From Nitrospinota bacterium (lineage in GTDB: Bacteria > Nitrospinota > Nitrospinia > Nitrospinales > VA-1), in the NCBI GenBank assembly GCA_002731985.1, contig PCCT01000039.1:3190-10643 (forward strand): a stretch of DNA of 7,454 nt, given 5' to 3'. Every line of letters starts with the position of its first letter. Position 1 is the stretch's first letter. A program made the position numbers and the translations under genes. Of this stretch, positions 1-6,353 are shown piece after piece. Under the pieces are notes generated by a model. It was given only the letters and a program-made list of their open reading frames with translations, was not told the DNA's origin and did not search any database.

Positions 1-531
1 GTTCCCCCATGGTGAGTAGCGATTTTCCGGCAGATAGCCAGCCCTATACCACTGCCTTCGAACTTACTCCTTCCATTAGGCAAGCCTCATGTTTCGCACC
101 TTTTCCTTTTGTTATATGTGCCGCTTCCTCTCTATTCCCTTCCTCGGTCAGGGTAATAACCTCGTCACGATTTTTTTCCAGTCGAGAAAAGCCTGAAATA
201 CATGTTGAATATCTGTTTTATCCCCAAGATACCGTTCGAAAATCAATACAAATTCCTTAACAACCACCTCTGAATGAGAACTAACTTCATTGAGGGCAAA
301 ACTAAGTTCACCCTCATTTTCGGACAAAACAACATCCTTCATTTACCGATGAATAGATATAAGGTTGGCATTGATATGTCTGGCGGAATTACTAACGACA
401 AAAGGATGTCTGTAAATATTTTCTGAAATTTCTGCAAGGCGAAGGATCTATAAAATCGAAACCACACCCATAATCAGGAACAGGAGTATGATTCCAGCAA
501 AACCGAATATGGTGTGTTTATTGTCATTCAT
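1..531 (-). pseudogene. Decayed membrane sensor histidine kinase (four-helix-bundle sensor joined to G2-box remnant), continues past window edge
   Basis: Read from ATG at 531 in one minus-strand frame, the product opens with a membrane segment (about residues 8-27, ILLFLIMGVVSI). It then shows the four-helix-bundle ligand-binding domain known from chemoreceptors and sensor kinases: LAEISENIYRHPFVVSN, then INANLISIHR, then MKDVVLSENE, then FQAFLDWKK. The frame is broken by TAG at 450-448 and TAA at 345-343. It shifts in the A-run 177-171: restoring one A gives DWKKNRDEVITLTEEGNREE followed by ITKGKGAKH, the expected family continuation. That second frame stops at 46-44. A third frame at 74-3 encodes FEGSGIGLAICRK...HHGG, the ATP-binding G2 box of a histidine kinase. 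The HisKA domain, N box and G1 box that should lie between are absent, so an internal deletion is inferred. It follows rnd on the same strand after about 67 bases. Several independent lesions argue for a true pseudogene rather than sequencing error. Confidence 0.85.
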
Positions 532-598
532 TGTTCATCGGAATCCTTGCCCCATCCCTACGGAGAACCGTTGTGGAGAATTCCTTAATGAGAGAATA

Positions 599-1786
599 CT
601 ACTTTGCGGAATCCGGAGAGTTGGTTTCAACCGGAAAAGACTTGAGCTTGCCATTGGCGCCTATGGAGATAGCCAATTCACCATTTAATATGGAATAAAG
701 CAGTTCGCCAATAGCTTCTTTCCTCCAACCAGATAGCAGAGGATGGTTTTCCAAATCCTGATTTTTGTCAAAACATTTAACGAAATCGTGGATCTTCTTT
801 CTATCCGCAAGAACACTGGGTTCTATCTTCAACTCATCTGAGCGGATTTGGACAAAAGCGGCTATCATTTCTTCAACACCAGGTGGCGCGTTATATATTT
901 CCACAACTGGTAATTTAGGTATCTTATCTGCCGGAGTATTCAATCCTCTTTGAATCGCCGCAAGAATATCTTTCCCGCTCCGGGAAATTTCATTTCTGTG
1001 CAAACCTCGAATACGGCCCATCTCCTTGACGTCCGTCGGCGCTTTTCGTGCCAACTCCAATAGCGGCTCGTCTCTCATAATATTTTTTGCTAGACAATCT
1101 CTGACTTGCGCTTCATGTTCACGCCATAACGTCAACTCACAAATCACTGCAAGGTTTTGTGGAGCAAGAGAACGCACATTCTTGATCTTCATGTACAATC
1201 TTTCCGGCTCTGGTGTCGTAAAATTTTTCGCATCTTCCAGGGACATAAACTCCCCTTGAAGCCATTCATCACGGTTGAGCTTTTTTAGCACTTTTTTTAA
1301 CTTCTCATACACCGGAAACAATAAGCGGACATCATCGAGAGCGTATTCAATCTGACTCTCACTCAAAGGTCGGCGGCACCAATCAGTATATGTTTCTGTT
1401 TTTTGGATTTTCTTACCGAGAACTTTATTAACAATCTTCGCGAATGAAATCTGAGAGCCCCAACCCACAACAGCGGCGGCGATCTGAGTATCAAACACGG
1501 GCAGGATCACACTTTCACAAAGACGGTGAAGGATTTCCAGATCCTGCCTGGCGGCATGAAACACCTTGACTGTATTTTTATTGCGAACCAGGTCCAGAAA
1601 AGGGTCCAAGTTGGAGATATGAATAGGATCAATCGCGGCACAGGTTGTACCGTCGGAAACTTGTATAAGACCTAGTCGGTGATAATAGGTCCTCTCTCTA
1701 ACAAATTCCGTATCAATGGCAAGAATGGGACTGGACTTCAATCGCTCACAAACAGCGACCAAATCATCCCCGGTAGTTATGTACAT
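599..1786 (-). CDS. rnd: Ribonuclease D
   Basis: This is a 395-residue 3'-5' exoribonuclease of the DEDDy superfamily, a cytoplasmic enzyme that trims the 3' ends of tRNA precursors and other small RNAs. The catalytic set is visible: D25 and E27 in AIDTEFVRERTYYHRLGLIQ (Exo I), D82 in VFHAARQDLEIL (Exo II), and Y148 with D152 in YALDDVRLL (Exo III). An HRDC domain follows at about residues 213-283 (LTLWREHEAQVRD ... MGRIRGLHRNEI), and the remaining C-terminal 100 residues resemble the second HRDC-like domain of the family. The length is close to that of E. coli RNase D (about 375). The ATG at 1786 fits the family N-terminus but has no obvious Shine-Dalgarno. A hairpin plus T-run lies 20 bases upstream and may matter for expression. 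Downstream on the same strand is the kinase pseudogene. Confidence 0.95.
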   Translation of the reverse strand: MYITTGDDLVAVCERLKSSPILAIDTEFVRERTYYHRLGLIQVSDGTTCAAIDPIHISNLDPFLDLVRNKNTVKVFHAARQDLEILHRLCESVILPVFDTQIAAAVVGWGSQISFAKIVNKVLGKKIQKTETYTDWCRRPLSESQIEYALDDVRLLFPVYEKLKKVLKKLNRDEWLQGEFMSLEDAKNFTTPEPERLYMKIKNVRSLAPQNLAVICELTLWREHEAQVRDCLAKNIMRDEPLLELARKAPTDVKEMGRIRGLHRNEISRSGKDILAAIQRGLNTPADKIPKLPVVEIYNAPPGVEEMIAAFVQIRSDELKIEPSVLADRKKIHDFVKCFDKNQDLENHPLLSGWRKEAIGELLYSILNGELAISIGANGKLKSFPVETNSPDSAK

Positions 1787-1806
1787 CAGAGAATCACAAA
1801 CCCGGT

Positions 1807-1839
1807 AAGAAAAACAAGTTGGATCATTAAACCAACCCG
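1807..1839 (-). terminator. Terminator-like hairpin with T-run in the rnd leader
   Basis: On the minus strand CGGGTTGG (1839-1832) can pair with CCAACTTG (1822-1815) across a 9-base loop. This is an 8-bp stem including two G-U pairs, followed at once by TTTTTCTT (1814-1807). It has the form of an intrinsic terminator and would end transcription of the small gene that finishes at 1965. However, it lies only 20 bases upstream of the rnd start codon, so it could instead be part of the rnd leader. The stem is only moderately strong, and termination activity is not shown by sequence alone. Confidence 0.5.
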
Positions 1840-1964
1840 TTAAAAAGGTATCATCTTCAGACAGCGAATATCACAAGTCCTATTATGACACACAAACCGG
1901 AGCAGAATAAGGCCTCCTGCCATATCAAGCAAGAATAAATCACAAAACCTAACCAAGCGTAATC

Positions 1965-2162
1965 CTACGCCAACCCATCCAATCTTACCTTTTCTCGCGA
2001 CATATGGTTCTTAGGGTTCCAATCTTCAGCTTTTTCATAGCCCTGATCGTAATCCGGGGGAGCACTACCATTTGCCCGCCAAAATCGATTGCTCAGCTTT
2101 TTAGAAGAAACGACTTTTTTAAGTTGTCCTCGCGAATCAAACACTTTGACTTCATGGAACAT
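1965..2162 (-). CDS. Small orphan protein, 65 residues, function unknown
   Basis: I do not recognise this protein. It is short, charged and soluble-looking, with no signal peptide or membrane segment. The N-terminal third (MFHEVKVFDSRGQLKKVV) alternates like a beta-hairpin with a turn at DSRGQ. It is followed by a basic segment (SSKKLSNRFWRANG) and a polar, proline- and tyrosine-containing tail (SAPPDYDQGYEKAEDWNPKN). An in-frame GTG lies at 2171, but the ATG at 2162 is preferred because GAGGTGG sits 6-8 bases before it, a good Shine-Dalgarno that would overlap the GTG. That ribosome site and the biased composition support a real gene. It stands alone on the minus strand, with the hairpin at 1839-1807 about 125 bases after its stop and rnd beyond that. 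Confidence 0.6.
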   Translation of the reverse strand: MFHEVKVFDSRGQLKKVVSSKKLSNRFWRANGSAPPDYDQGYEKAEDWNPKNHMSREKVRLDGLA

Positions 2163-2649
2163 AAGCGCCACCTCATAAATTAAATTTGAATATTGTCATG
2201 ACTAAGGCAACTTCTCTCTACAAACGTGAGGCCTAATAAAAACAACTACCTATACAGAATAATACGATAAGTCCAAATAATTCAATCGTCAAGCTCTAAA
2301 ATTAATAAAATCAATATACTGGGGAGATCTCTAGAAAACATAGCTATATAAAAGATCCATTAATCAGCCTAAATTACAAACCCAATCAGATCCAAAAATG
2401 GATATAGGCAGTACAGCTAACATATTGAAACTATGATTTACAGAGTTAAAAAATTCCTTGGCCAGCAGACAAAATACCACTAAAACTCGGCGTTGGAATA
2501 TAGTTTTTAGCCTGTTCTGGCAGCTCTTGTAACTCCCTGTAAATTGTTTGACATTTCGCATGGCTTGGCCTATCTTGAAATAAGGTAAAGAAAGGAAGGT
2601 TTCTATTGCGACGTCCGGTAGTTCTTCAGGATATTGGTAGCTGTTTGCC
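2163..2649. other. AT-rich intergenic stretch between divergent genes
   Basis: The first 300 or so bases are strongly AT-rich with frequent stops in all frames, and I see no protein, tRNA or mobile-element signature in them. A small perfect hairpin (ATCCA-AAAA-TGGAT) lies near 2391-2404, but no T-run or other context gives it a role. The right end holds the promoter for tsaB. A minus-strand open frame (2651-2364, 95 codons from an internal ATG) covers much of the right half. It has no ribosome site, begins inside tsaB and matches no family I know, so it is not called as a gene. Confidence 0.6.
2548..2576 (+). promoter_or_regulatory. Sigma-70-type promoter for tsaB and the ydcH-like gene
   Basis: A perfect -35 box TTGACA (2548-2553) is followed by an exact 17-base spacer and TATCTT (2571-2576), which matches four of six bases of TATAAT. 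Transcription would start near 2583, giving a leader of about 65 bases before the tsaB ATG. This is the best promoter-like match I noticed in the window. It is a sequence match only; no transcript evidence is available here. Confidence 0.6.
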
Positions 2650-3339
2650 ATGAAAATTATGGGAATTGATTCATCCACCCCCCAGGGAAGTGTCGCCATT
2701 TTGGAAGATGGGCGAATCCTTGCTCAAGCTGAAGTTGATAAAAATTCGACGTTTTCTAATCAAATTCTAAATTTAATAGATGCGGTTCTCAGTAAATCCA
2801 ACACCGGGCTTGAGAATGTGGATGGCTTCTGTCTGACGACAGGGCCCGGGTCGTTTACTGGCCTCAGGGTGGGTGCCAGCGTGCTGAAAGGCTTGATTCT
2901 GGCGACCTCCAAGCCCTTCGTAAAAATTGATACTCTTGAAGCAACTGCACTACGGGCGACACCTGCTAACAACGTTATTTGCGCCGTTTTGGACGCTAAG
3001 AAAAAGGAGCTGTATACCGCCAGTTTTCGAGGGGATAATGGAGCCTTGGAGCGCCTCACACCTGATAGGGCCATCGCGCCTGAAGAACTCTGTCAGGAGA
3101 TAAAGGAACCGACCATTTTTATTGGTAATGGGCTTGATTTTTACGGTGATTTACTTGCCTCGCGGCTGGAGGGAAATTTTTTGCGAGCACCAACAAAATT
3201 ACCCTATACGGTAGCCGCCTGTGCTGTACGCCTTGTGGAAAACCATTTTGACGATGAAAAACTTTTTGATCTGAATGAACTGAATATTAAGTATGTCCGA
3301 AAATCAGAAGCCGAGTTGAATTTCGCTAGATTTGATTAA
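2650..3339 (+). CDS. tsaB: tRNA threonylcarbamoyladenosine biosynthesis protein TsaB
   Basis: TsaB is the non-catalytic ASKHA-fold partner of TsaD. With TsaE it forms the cytoplasmic complex that transfers threonylcarbamoyl from its adenylate to A37 of ANN-decoding tRNAs (t6A). The 229-residue length is normal for the family. The N-terminus MKIMGIDSSTPQGSVAI is the usual phosphate-1-like beta-hairpin. The signature TTGPGSFTGLRVG (residues 63-75) is intact, followed by the helix leading to KPFVKIDTLEA and then VICAVLDAKKKELYTASF. The short motif after the first hairpin, often containing histidine (E. coli EHTQRIL), here reads TFSNQIL, a minor difference. ATG at 2650 gives the expected N-terminus, with only a weak ribosome site (GGTAG at 2636-2640); ATG at 2659 is less likely. 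It is first in a two-gene unit, 22 bases ahead of a YdcH-like gene. The common partner rimI is not beside it here. Confidence 0.95.
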   Translation: MKIMGIDSSTPQGSVAILEDGRILAQAEVDKNSTFSNQILNLIDAVLSKSNTGLENVDGFCLTTGPGSFTGLRVGASVLKGLILATSKPFVKIDTLEATALRATPANNVICAVLDAKKKELYTASFRGDNGALERLTPDRAIAPEELCQEIKEPTIFIGNGLDFYGDLLASRLEGNFLRAPTKLPYTVAACAVRLVENHFDDEKLFDLNELNIKYVRKSEAELNFARFD

Positions 3340-3361
3340 ACCAGAAGGAGGATCCTAGATT

Positions 3362-3577
3362 ATGGATATTGAAAAAGGAGTTCTTGAAAAGATCCTTAGT
3401 TCAAGTGTTGAGTTCAAGCGCCTTTATGAACAACACACAGAGCTTAAACACAAAGTTGAGGACATGAACAAGTCCAAGTTTCTATCAGCTGATCAAGAAT
3501 TAGAAAAGAAACAGCATCAGAAACAGAAGCTCATTCTAAAAGATAAAATGGAAACAATTCTCCATCAAGACACGTAA
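3362..3577 (+). CDS. YdcH/DUF465 family small coiled-coil protein
   Basis: This 71-residue, highly charged, wholly helical protein matches the DUF465 (YdcH) pattern: EFKRLYEQHTELKHKVEDM for the first helix, then LSADQELEKKQHQKQKLILK and DKMETIL for the second. The family is widespread in Gram-negative bacteria and folds as a helical hairpin, but it has no agreed function. The start at 3362 is well supported by AAGGAGG at 3345-3351, the strongest Shine-Dalgarno in the window. That suggests it is translated far more heavily than tsaB, with which it is probably co-transcribed across a 22-base gap. There is no membrane segment or signal peptide. A hairpin terminator begins eight bases after the stop codon. 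Confidence 0.88.
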   Translation: MDIEKGVLEKILSSSVEFKRLYEQHTELKHKVEDMNKSKFLSADQELEKKQHQKQKLILKDKMETILHQDT

Positions 3578-3584
3578 TTTTGAC

Positions 3585-3615
3585 AACACGGGTCTAGCCG
3601 ATCACCCTGTTTTTT
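3585..3615 (+). terminator. Intrinsic terminator after tsaB and the ydcH-like gene
   Basis: AACA-(C)-GGGT at 3585-3593 pairs with ACCC-TGTT at 3604-3611. This gives an 8-bp stem with one bulged C and a 10-base loop, running directly into a T-run (3610-3615, partly shared with the stem). It lies just after the YdcH-like stop codon and before the convergent oxidoreductase gene, the expected place for a terminator. Confidence 0.6.
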
Positions 3616-3637
3616 CTACTCAAGGCTGGTGGATTGG

Positions 3638-4885
3638 CTAAACTTTTTCTGTTTTTAGAAATGACGGTTGGCTTAGCAGGGTTCCGCCAGCCAACCGCAA
3701 CAAATATTCGAAGCAAACCACCCTGCCTGCCGGGATATAGTCCCCTATCACCCCTACCAGCATACCTGCAAGGTCTTTGTGTTCTCCAAGTGTTTTCACC
3801 ACGCGAATGCATAATGAAGGACTGTATATCAAGCGCTGTAACATTTTACTGAGTAAGAACTTTTTATGAAATTCCATTCTGCGGACTCGGTCATAACTTT
3901 CCAGTTGTTTTTTCGAAAAATCGAAATTGTTAAACGCACCGGCTATCACTCCTGAGGCAAGCTGAGAACTTCTCAAAGAAAGGTAAATCCCCTCTCCCGT
4001 GAAAGGATCAATAAACCCAGTAGCATCACCCACGAGAACAAGTCCTCCACACGGTGGAGTTTTTACCGAATACGCAAGTGAATCAACCGCCCTCACCTTT
4101 TCGGCAGGCTCCCCGGCACCAAGCATTTCTCTGCGTAACGGATTCTTTAAAACTGTACTCCTGTAAAAGTCATCGACGTCTTGACCCGCCAAACTTGCCT
4201 TGTCTACAATAAGCACCACATTGGCTTTGTTCTGGCCCACAGGCGCTATGCCGGTGTATCCCGGACGGCTAATGTGCATATAGCAATATTGCCCAGGAAG
4301 CCTGACGCCTTCCCAGTGTGCGGCAAGGGCGATCTTGCCTTCGCTAGAAGAACCTTGCTTCAGATTCAGTCGACGAAGTGAAATGCTATTTCTACCTCCA
4401 GCATCAACCACCACCTTTGCATGGATATTAAATTCTATTTTTCCTTCATCATACCCTTTCACACCACAAACGTTGTCATCATCAAATAACAAATCCGTAA
4501 CCTTGAATCCTTCTATCAATTCCACCTGTGAGTTACGAACCTGACCGAGCATCAGGTTATCCAGCATCAAACGTTCCACAGATAAACTGCTCATGGTCGT
4601 GCCATCGGCAGAAGAAGGGTAGTCCACCTGTACCCAAGATCGTTCATAAGCAGATAATGCTACTCCCTTGAGCCTGACCGGGTTAATGGCTTCTATAGAC
4701 TCAAGCACCCCAAGCTCCGAAAAAATCGCATCAGCGGCTGGACTGATGAATTCACCGCACACCTTGTCGCGGGGAAACCGGGCCTGATCGAGCAAAGCGA
4801 TACGGCATCCTCGTTTCTCAAGAAACAAGGCCGCCGAAGTTCCAGCGGGTCCCGCGCCTATGATAATTATGTCGTAAGGTTTCAT
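3638..4885 (-). CDS. Geranylgeranyl-reductase-type FAD-dependent oxidoreductase
   Basis: This 415-residue flavoprotein belongs to the class that contains geranylgeranyl reductases, UbiH-like hydroxylases and flavin halogenases. The dinucleotide-binding motif IIIIGAGPAGTSAALFL (GxGxxG at residues 10-15) is followed by the ribose-binding acid D33 in ALLDQARFPRDK and by KVCGEFISP (41-49), which is typical of the geranylgeranyl reductase family. The second FAD motif, LVGDATGFIDPFTGEGI, has GDATG at 286-290. These enzymes act on isoprenoid or other lipid-like substrates, usually at the membrane face; here the substrate is unknown. No halogenase-type WxWxIP motif is seen. The ATG at 4885 starts right at the FAD motif and is the natural start, though its ribosome site is weak. 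It is divergent from the small membrane-protein gene and convergent with the tsaB unit. The assignment to superfamily is firm; the reaction is not. Confidence 0.85.
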   Translation of the reverse strand: MKPYDIIIIGAGPAGTSAALFLEKRGCRIALLDQARFPRDKVCGEFISPAADAIFSELGVLESIEAINPVRLKGVALSAYERSWVQVDYPSSADGTTMSSLSVERLMLDNLMLGQVRNSQVELIEGFKVTDLLFDDDNVCGVKGYDEGKIEFNIHAKVVVDAGGRNSISLRRLNLKQGSSSEGKIALAAHWEGVRLPGQYCYMHISRPGYTGIAPVGQNKANVVLIVDKASLAGQDVDDFYRSTVLKNPLRREMLGAGEPAEKVRAVDSLAYSVKTPPCGGLVLVGDATGFIDPFTGEGIYLSLRSSQLASGVIAGAFNNFDFSKKQLESYDRVRRMEFHKKFLLSKMLQRLIYSPSLCIRVVKTLGEHKDLAGMLVGVIGDYIPAGRVVCFEYLLRLAGGTLLSQPSFLKTEKV

Positions 4886-4938
4886 AGAATAAATTCAGAC
4901 TATTGTTCTATCTCCGGGTGAGTGTTATTCTCTCCCAC

Positions 4939-5334
4939 ATGATTCTCGGGCTGGATGACATTACAGGTGGTCATGAAATAGTAGCCTTTTTAATATGGCT
5001 CGGGCTCACTGCTCTATTTTACCTTGTCGGCTATGTGGCCGCGCTCAATGTAGTTGACGACATCACCCAAAACAGCTGGACTAAAGTTCCCGCCATGTGG
5101 GGACTTTCTATCATCACCGCCGGACTCATGAGTATCCTCAACTATAATCCGCTCATTCTCTTTTTCATCATGTGCGCGGCCAACTACCTTAGGCTGAAAA
5201 ACTTGTCATCACCCGACTGTGAAAAATTTCCAGGCATGCAAATCAACAAAGCCCTGTTTCACATCGCCAGCTACGGTTATATTTTCCTAGTCCTGGCAAT
5301 CACTCACTATATTGATTTTCGCAATAACTTATAG
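4939..5334 (+). CDS. Small multi-pass membrane protein, function unknown
   Basis: I do not recognise a family. From ATG at 4939 the product has 131 residues and about four hydrophobic segments: 14-39 (VAFLIWLGLTALFYLVGYVA), 50-67 (AMWGLSIITAGLMSIL), 70-84 (PLILFFIMCAANYL) and 106-125 (ASYGYIFLVLAITHYI). Between the third and fourth lies a polar loop with LSSPDCEKFPGMQ. There is no signal peptide or catalytic motif I can name. The same frame can begin at TTG 4903 (143 residues) or GTG 4918. Both crowd the divergent oxidoreductase start (17-32 bases), and GGGTGAG at 4916-4922 is the only purine-rich patch near ATG 4939, somewhat far at 16 bases, so the start is uncertain. Its position between two lipid-type enzymes suggests a partner in membrane lipid chemistry, which is inference. 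Confidence 0.65.
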   Translation: MILGLDDITGGHEIVAFLIWLGLTALFYLVGYVAALNVVDDITQNSWTKVPAMWGLSIITAGLMSILNYNPLILFFIMCAANYLRLKNLSSPDCEKFPGMQINKALFHIASYGYIFLVLAITHYIDFRNNL

Positions 5335-5339
5335 GGCTT

Positions 5340-6065
5340 CTATTTTTTTCGTTGGTTAACGCGAGGAAACCACATGCCTGTACTAGAACGAAAGGCTTGA
5401 TACTCTTCTCCAAATTGCTCTGCCAGAGCCGTTTCCTCGTGATAGATGCGGTATTGAAATCCGGCCCATGCTGACACGATTCCCACCGCTCCCCAAATCA
5501 GTGAATGAGAAATCACCGCATAGGATACAACAACGAGCATCATCGCGGTATAGGAAGGGTGTCTCATCAGACCATGCAGCTGATCGGTCTTTAACTTTTG
5601 CTCCTGACGAAAAACAATATCGAATTTAAATGCAACCGCCCCGATTTGATAGATCGCGACAACGCGCATAACAGATCCGAAAGTGAACAATAGGATGATG
5701 AGCGTTAACTCCAAAGTGGAAACAGGAATTGCAGTCGCTCGCCCCATGAATGACAAACCGACCAACGCCGCCACGATAGGCAATGTGTGACCGAATAATT
5801 GTTTAAGATGCTCCTTATCAAATGGCGTATCGCCCGGCTTGACTGTAAGGACAAAAACCACGACCTCAATGATTCCGAAGATGAGGTTGCAAAAGGAAAC
5901 GAGCAAAAAACGCTCCGCAGTCTCCGGGCTGAGTCCAAGAGGGACTAAAGGAGCCATATAAGTGATGCCGACCAGAACCGTATTGAAGTTCCTGTTCCGG
6001 GTAAGGGCAATGATAAATACTGCCAGGAAGATGTAGAAATTTATATGAATCAGTAAAGAAGCCAT
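5340..6065 (-). CDS. Isoprenylcysteine carboxyl methyltransferase-like membrane methyltransferase
   Basis: This is a 241-residue integral membrane protein of the ICMT / phospholipid-methyltransferase type, using S-adenosylmethionine on the inner membrane. The diagnostic C-terminal half is intact: LMRHPSYTAMM (RHPSY at 168-172) and, after the last membrane helix, YHEETALAEQFGEEYQAF (E210-E211, F218-G219, E221-Y222), the motifs that line the cofactor pocket. The N-terminal part adds extra hydrophobic segments (about residues 5-20, 28-45, 54-76, 93-110, 117-140), which makes it somewhat longer than minimal bacterial ICMT-like proteins. Bacteria lack prenylated CaaX proteins as normal substrates, and characterised bacterial relatives methylate small lipids such as alkylpyrones. 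Here the substrate is unknown. The ATG at 6065 gives a sensible N-terminal helix but has no clear Shine-Dalgarno. The gene converges on the small membrane-protein gene with only five bases between them. Confidence 0.85.
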   Translation of the reverse strand: MASLLIHINFYIFLAVFIIALTRNRNFNTVLVGITYMAPLVPLGLSPETAERFLLVSFCNLIFGIIEVVVFVLTVKPGDTPFDKEHLKQLFGHTLPIVAALVGLSFMGRATAIPVSTLELTLIILLFTFGSVMRVVAIYQIGAVAFKFDIVFRQEQKLKTDQLHGLMRHPSYTAMMLVVVSYAVISHSLIWGAVGIVSAWAGFQYRIYHEETALAEQFGEEYQAFRSSTGMWFPRVNQRKK

Positions 6066-6353
6066 TTAATTACAATAGGTTATTTAGCCACACCCTTAAC
6101 CAACCCTGTTATCACGGGCAGGCAATTCTTAATATATTTACAAAATAAAACAATTATGCGTCAACTCTCAAAAAATGCTATTTTAAGTGTATACTCCTGT
6201 TTTCTATAATAATATAATGGAAAACTCACTTTGGGATACCATAATTGATGGCCTGCAAGAGCGCATCCCCGTCATAACAGTTTCCTTATCAATCATACCC
6301 AATACGGGGAGCGGACTTTACCCGCCTACCCTTTGTTATTAAAGAGGTTTGTC
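6066..6353. promoter_or_regulatory. AT-rich divergent leader upstream of the nitrite/sulfite reductase gene
   Basis: This 288-base region separates the methyltransferase (minus) from the reductase (plus). Two TATAAT boxes lie at 6205-6210 and 6213-6218. The first has only a poor -35 (TTTAAG, 6182-6187, 17-base spacer), so an activator-dependent promoter is possible. Further down, TCCCCGT (6266-6272) and ACGGGGA (6304-6310) form a perfect 7-bp inverted repeat around a 31-base loop. A 41-codon open frame (6217-6342) spans the leader. The ribosome site of the reductase is AAGAGG at 6342-6347, six bases before ATG 6354. I see no recognisable FNR or riboswitch sequence. Confidence 0.45.

Noticed and set aside
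9..260. Plus-strand 83-codon frame at the left edge
   Set aside because: It lies antisense to the kinase remnant, is serine/phenylalanine-rich and has no ribosome site or family resemblance.
148..342. Stand-alone 64-residue minus-strand protein
   Set aside because: It is the middle fragment of the decayed sensor kinase, between the second stop and the A-run frameshift; it has no independent ribosome site.
2364..2651. Minus-strand open frame of 95 codons (MANSYQYPEELPDVAIETFL ...) opposite the tsaB promoter
   Set aside because: It has no ribosome site, starts inside tsaB, spans the tsaB promoter and matches no family I know. The C-terminal half looks like translated AT-rich noncoding sequence.
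5705..5938. Minus-strand 77-codon frame overlapping the methyltransferase
   Set aside because: Same-strand shadow frame inside the methyltransferase gene with no family features.
6101..6123. Imperfect hairpin CCCTG-TTAT-CA(C)GGG upstream of the methyltransferase
   Set aside because: Short stem with a bulge and no T-run or other context; likely chance.
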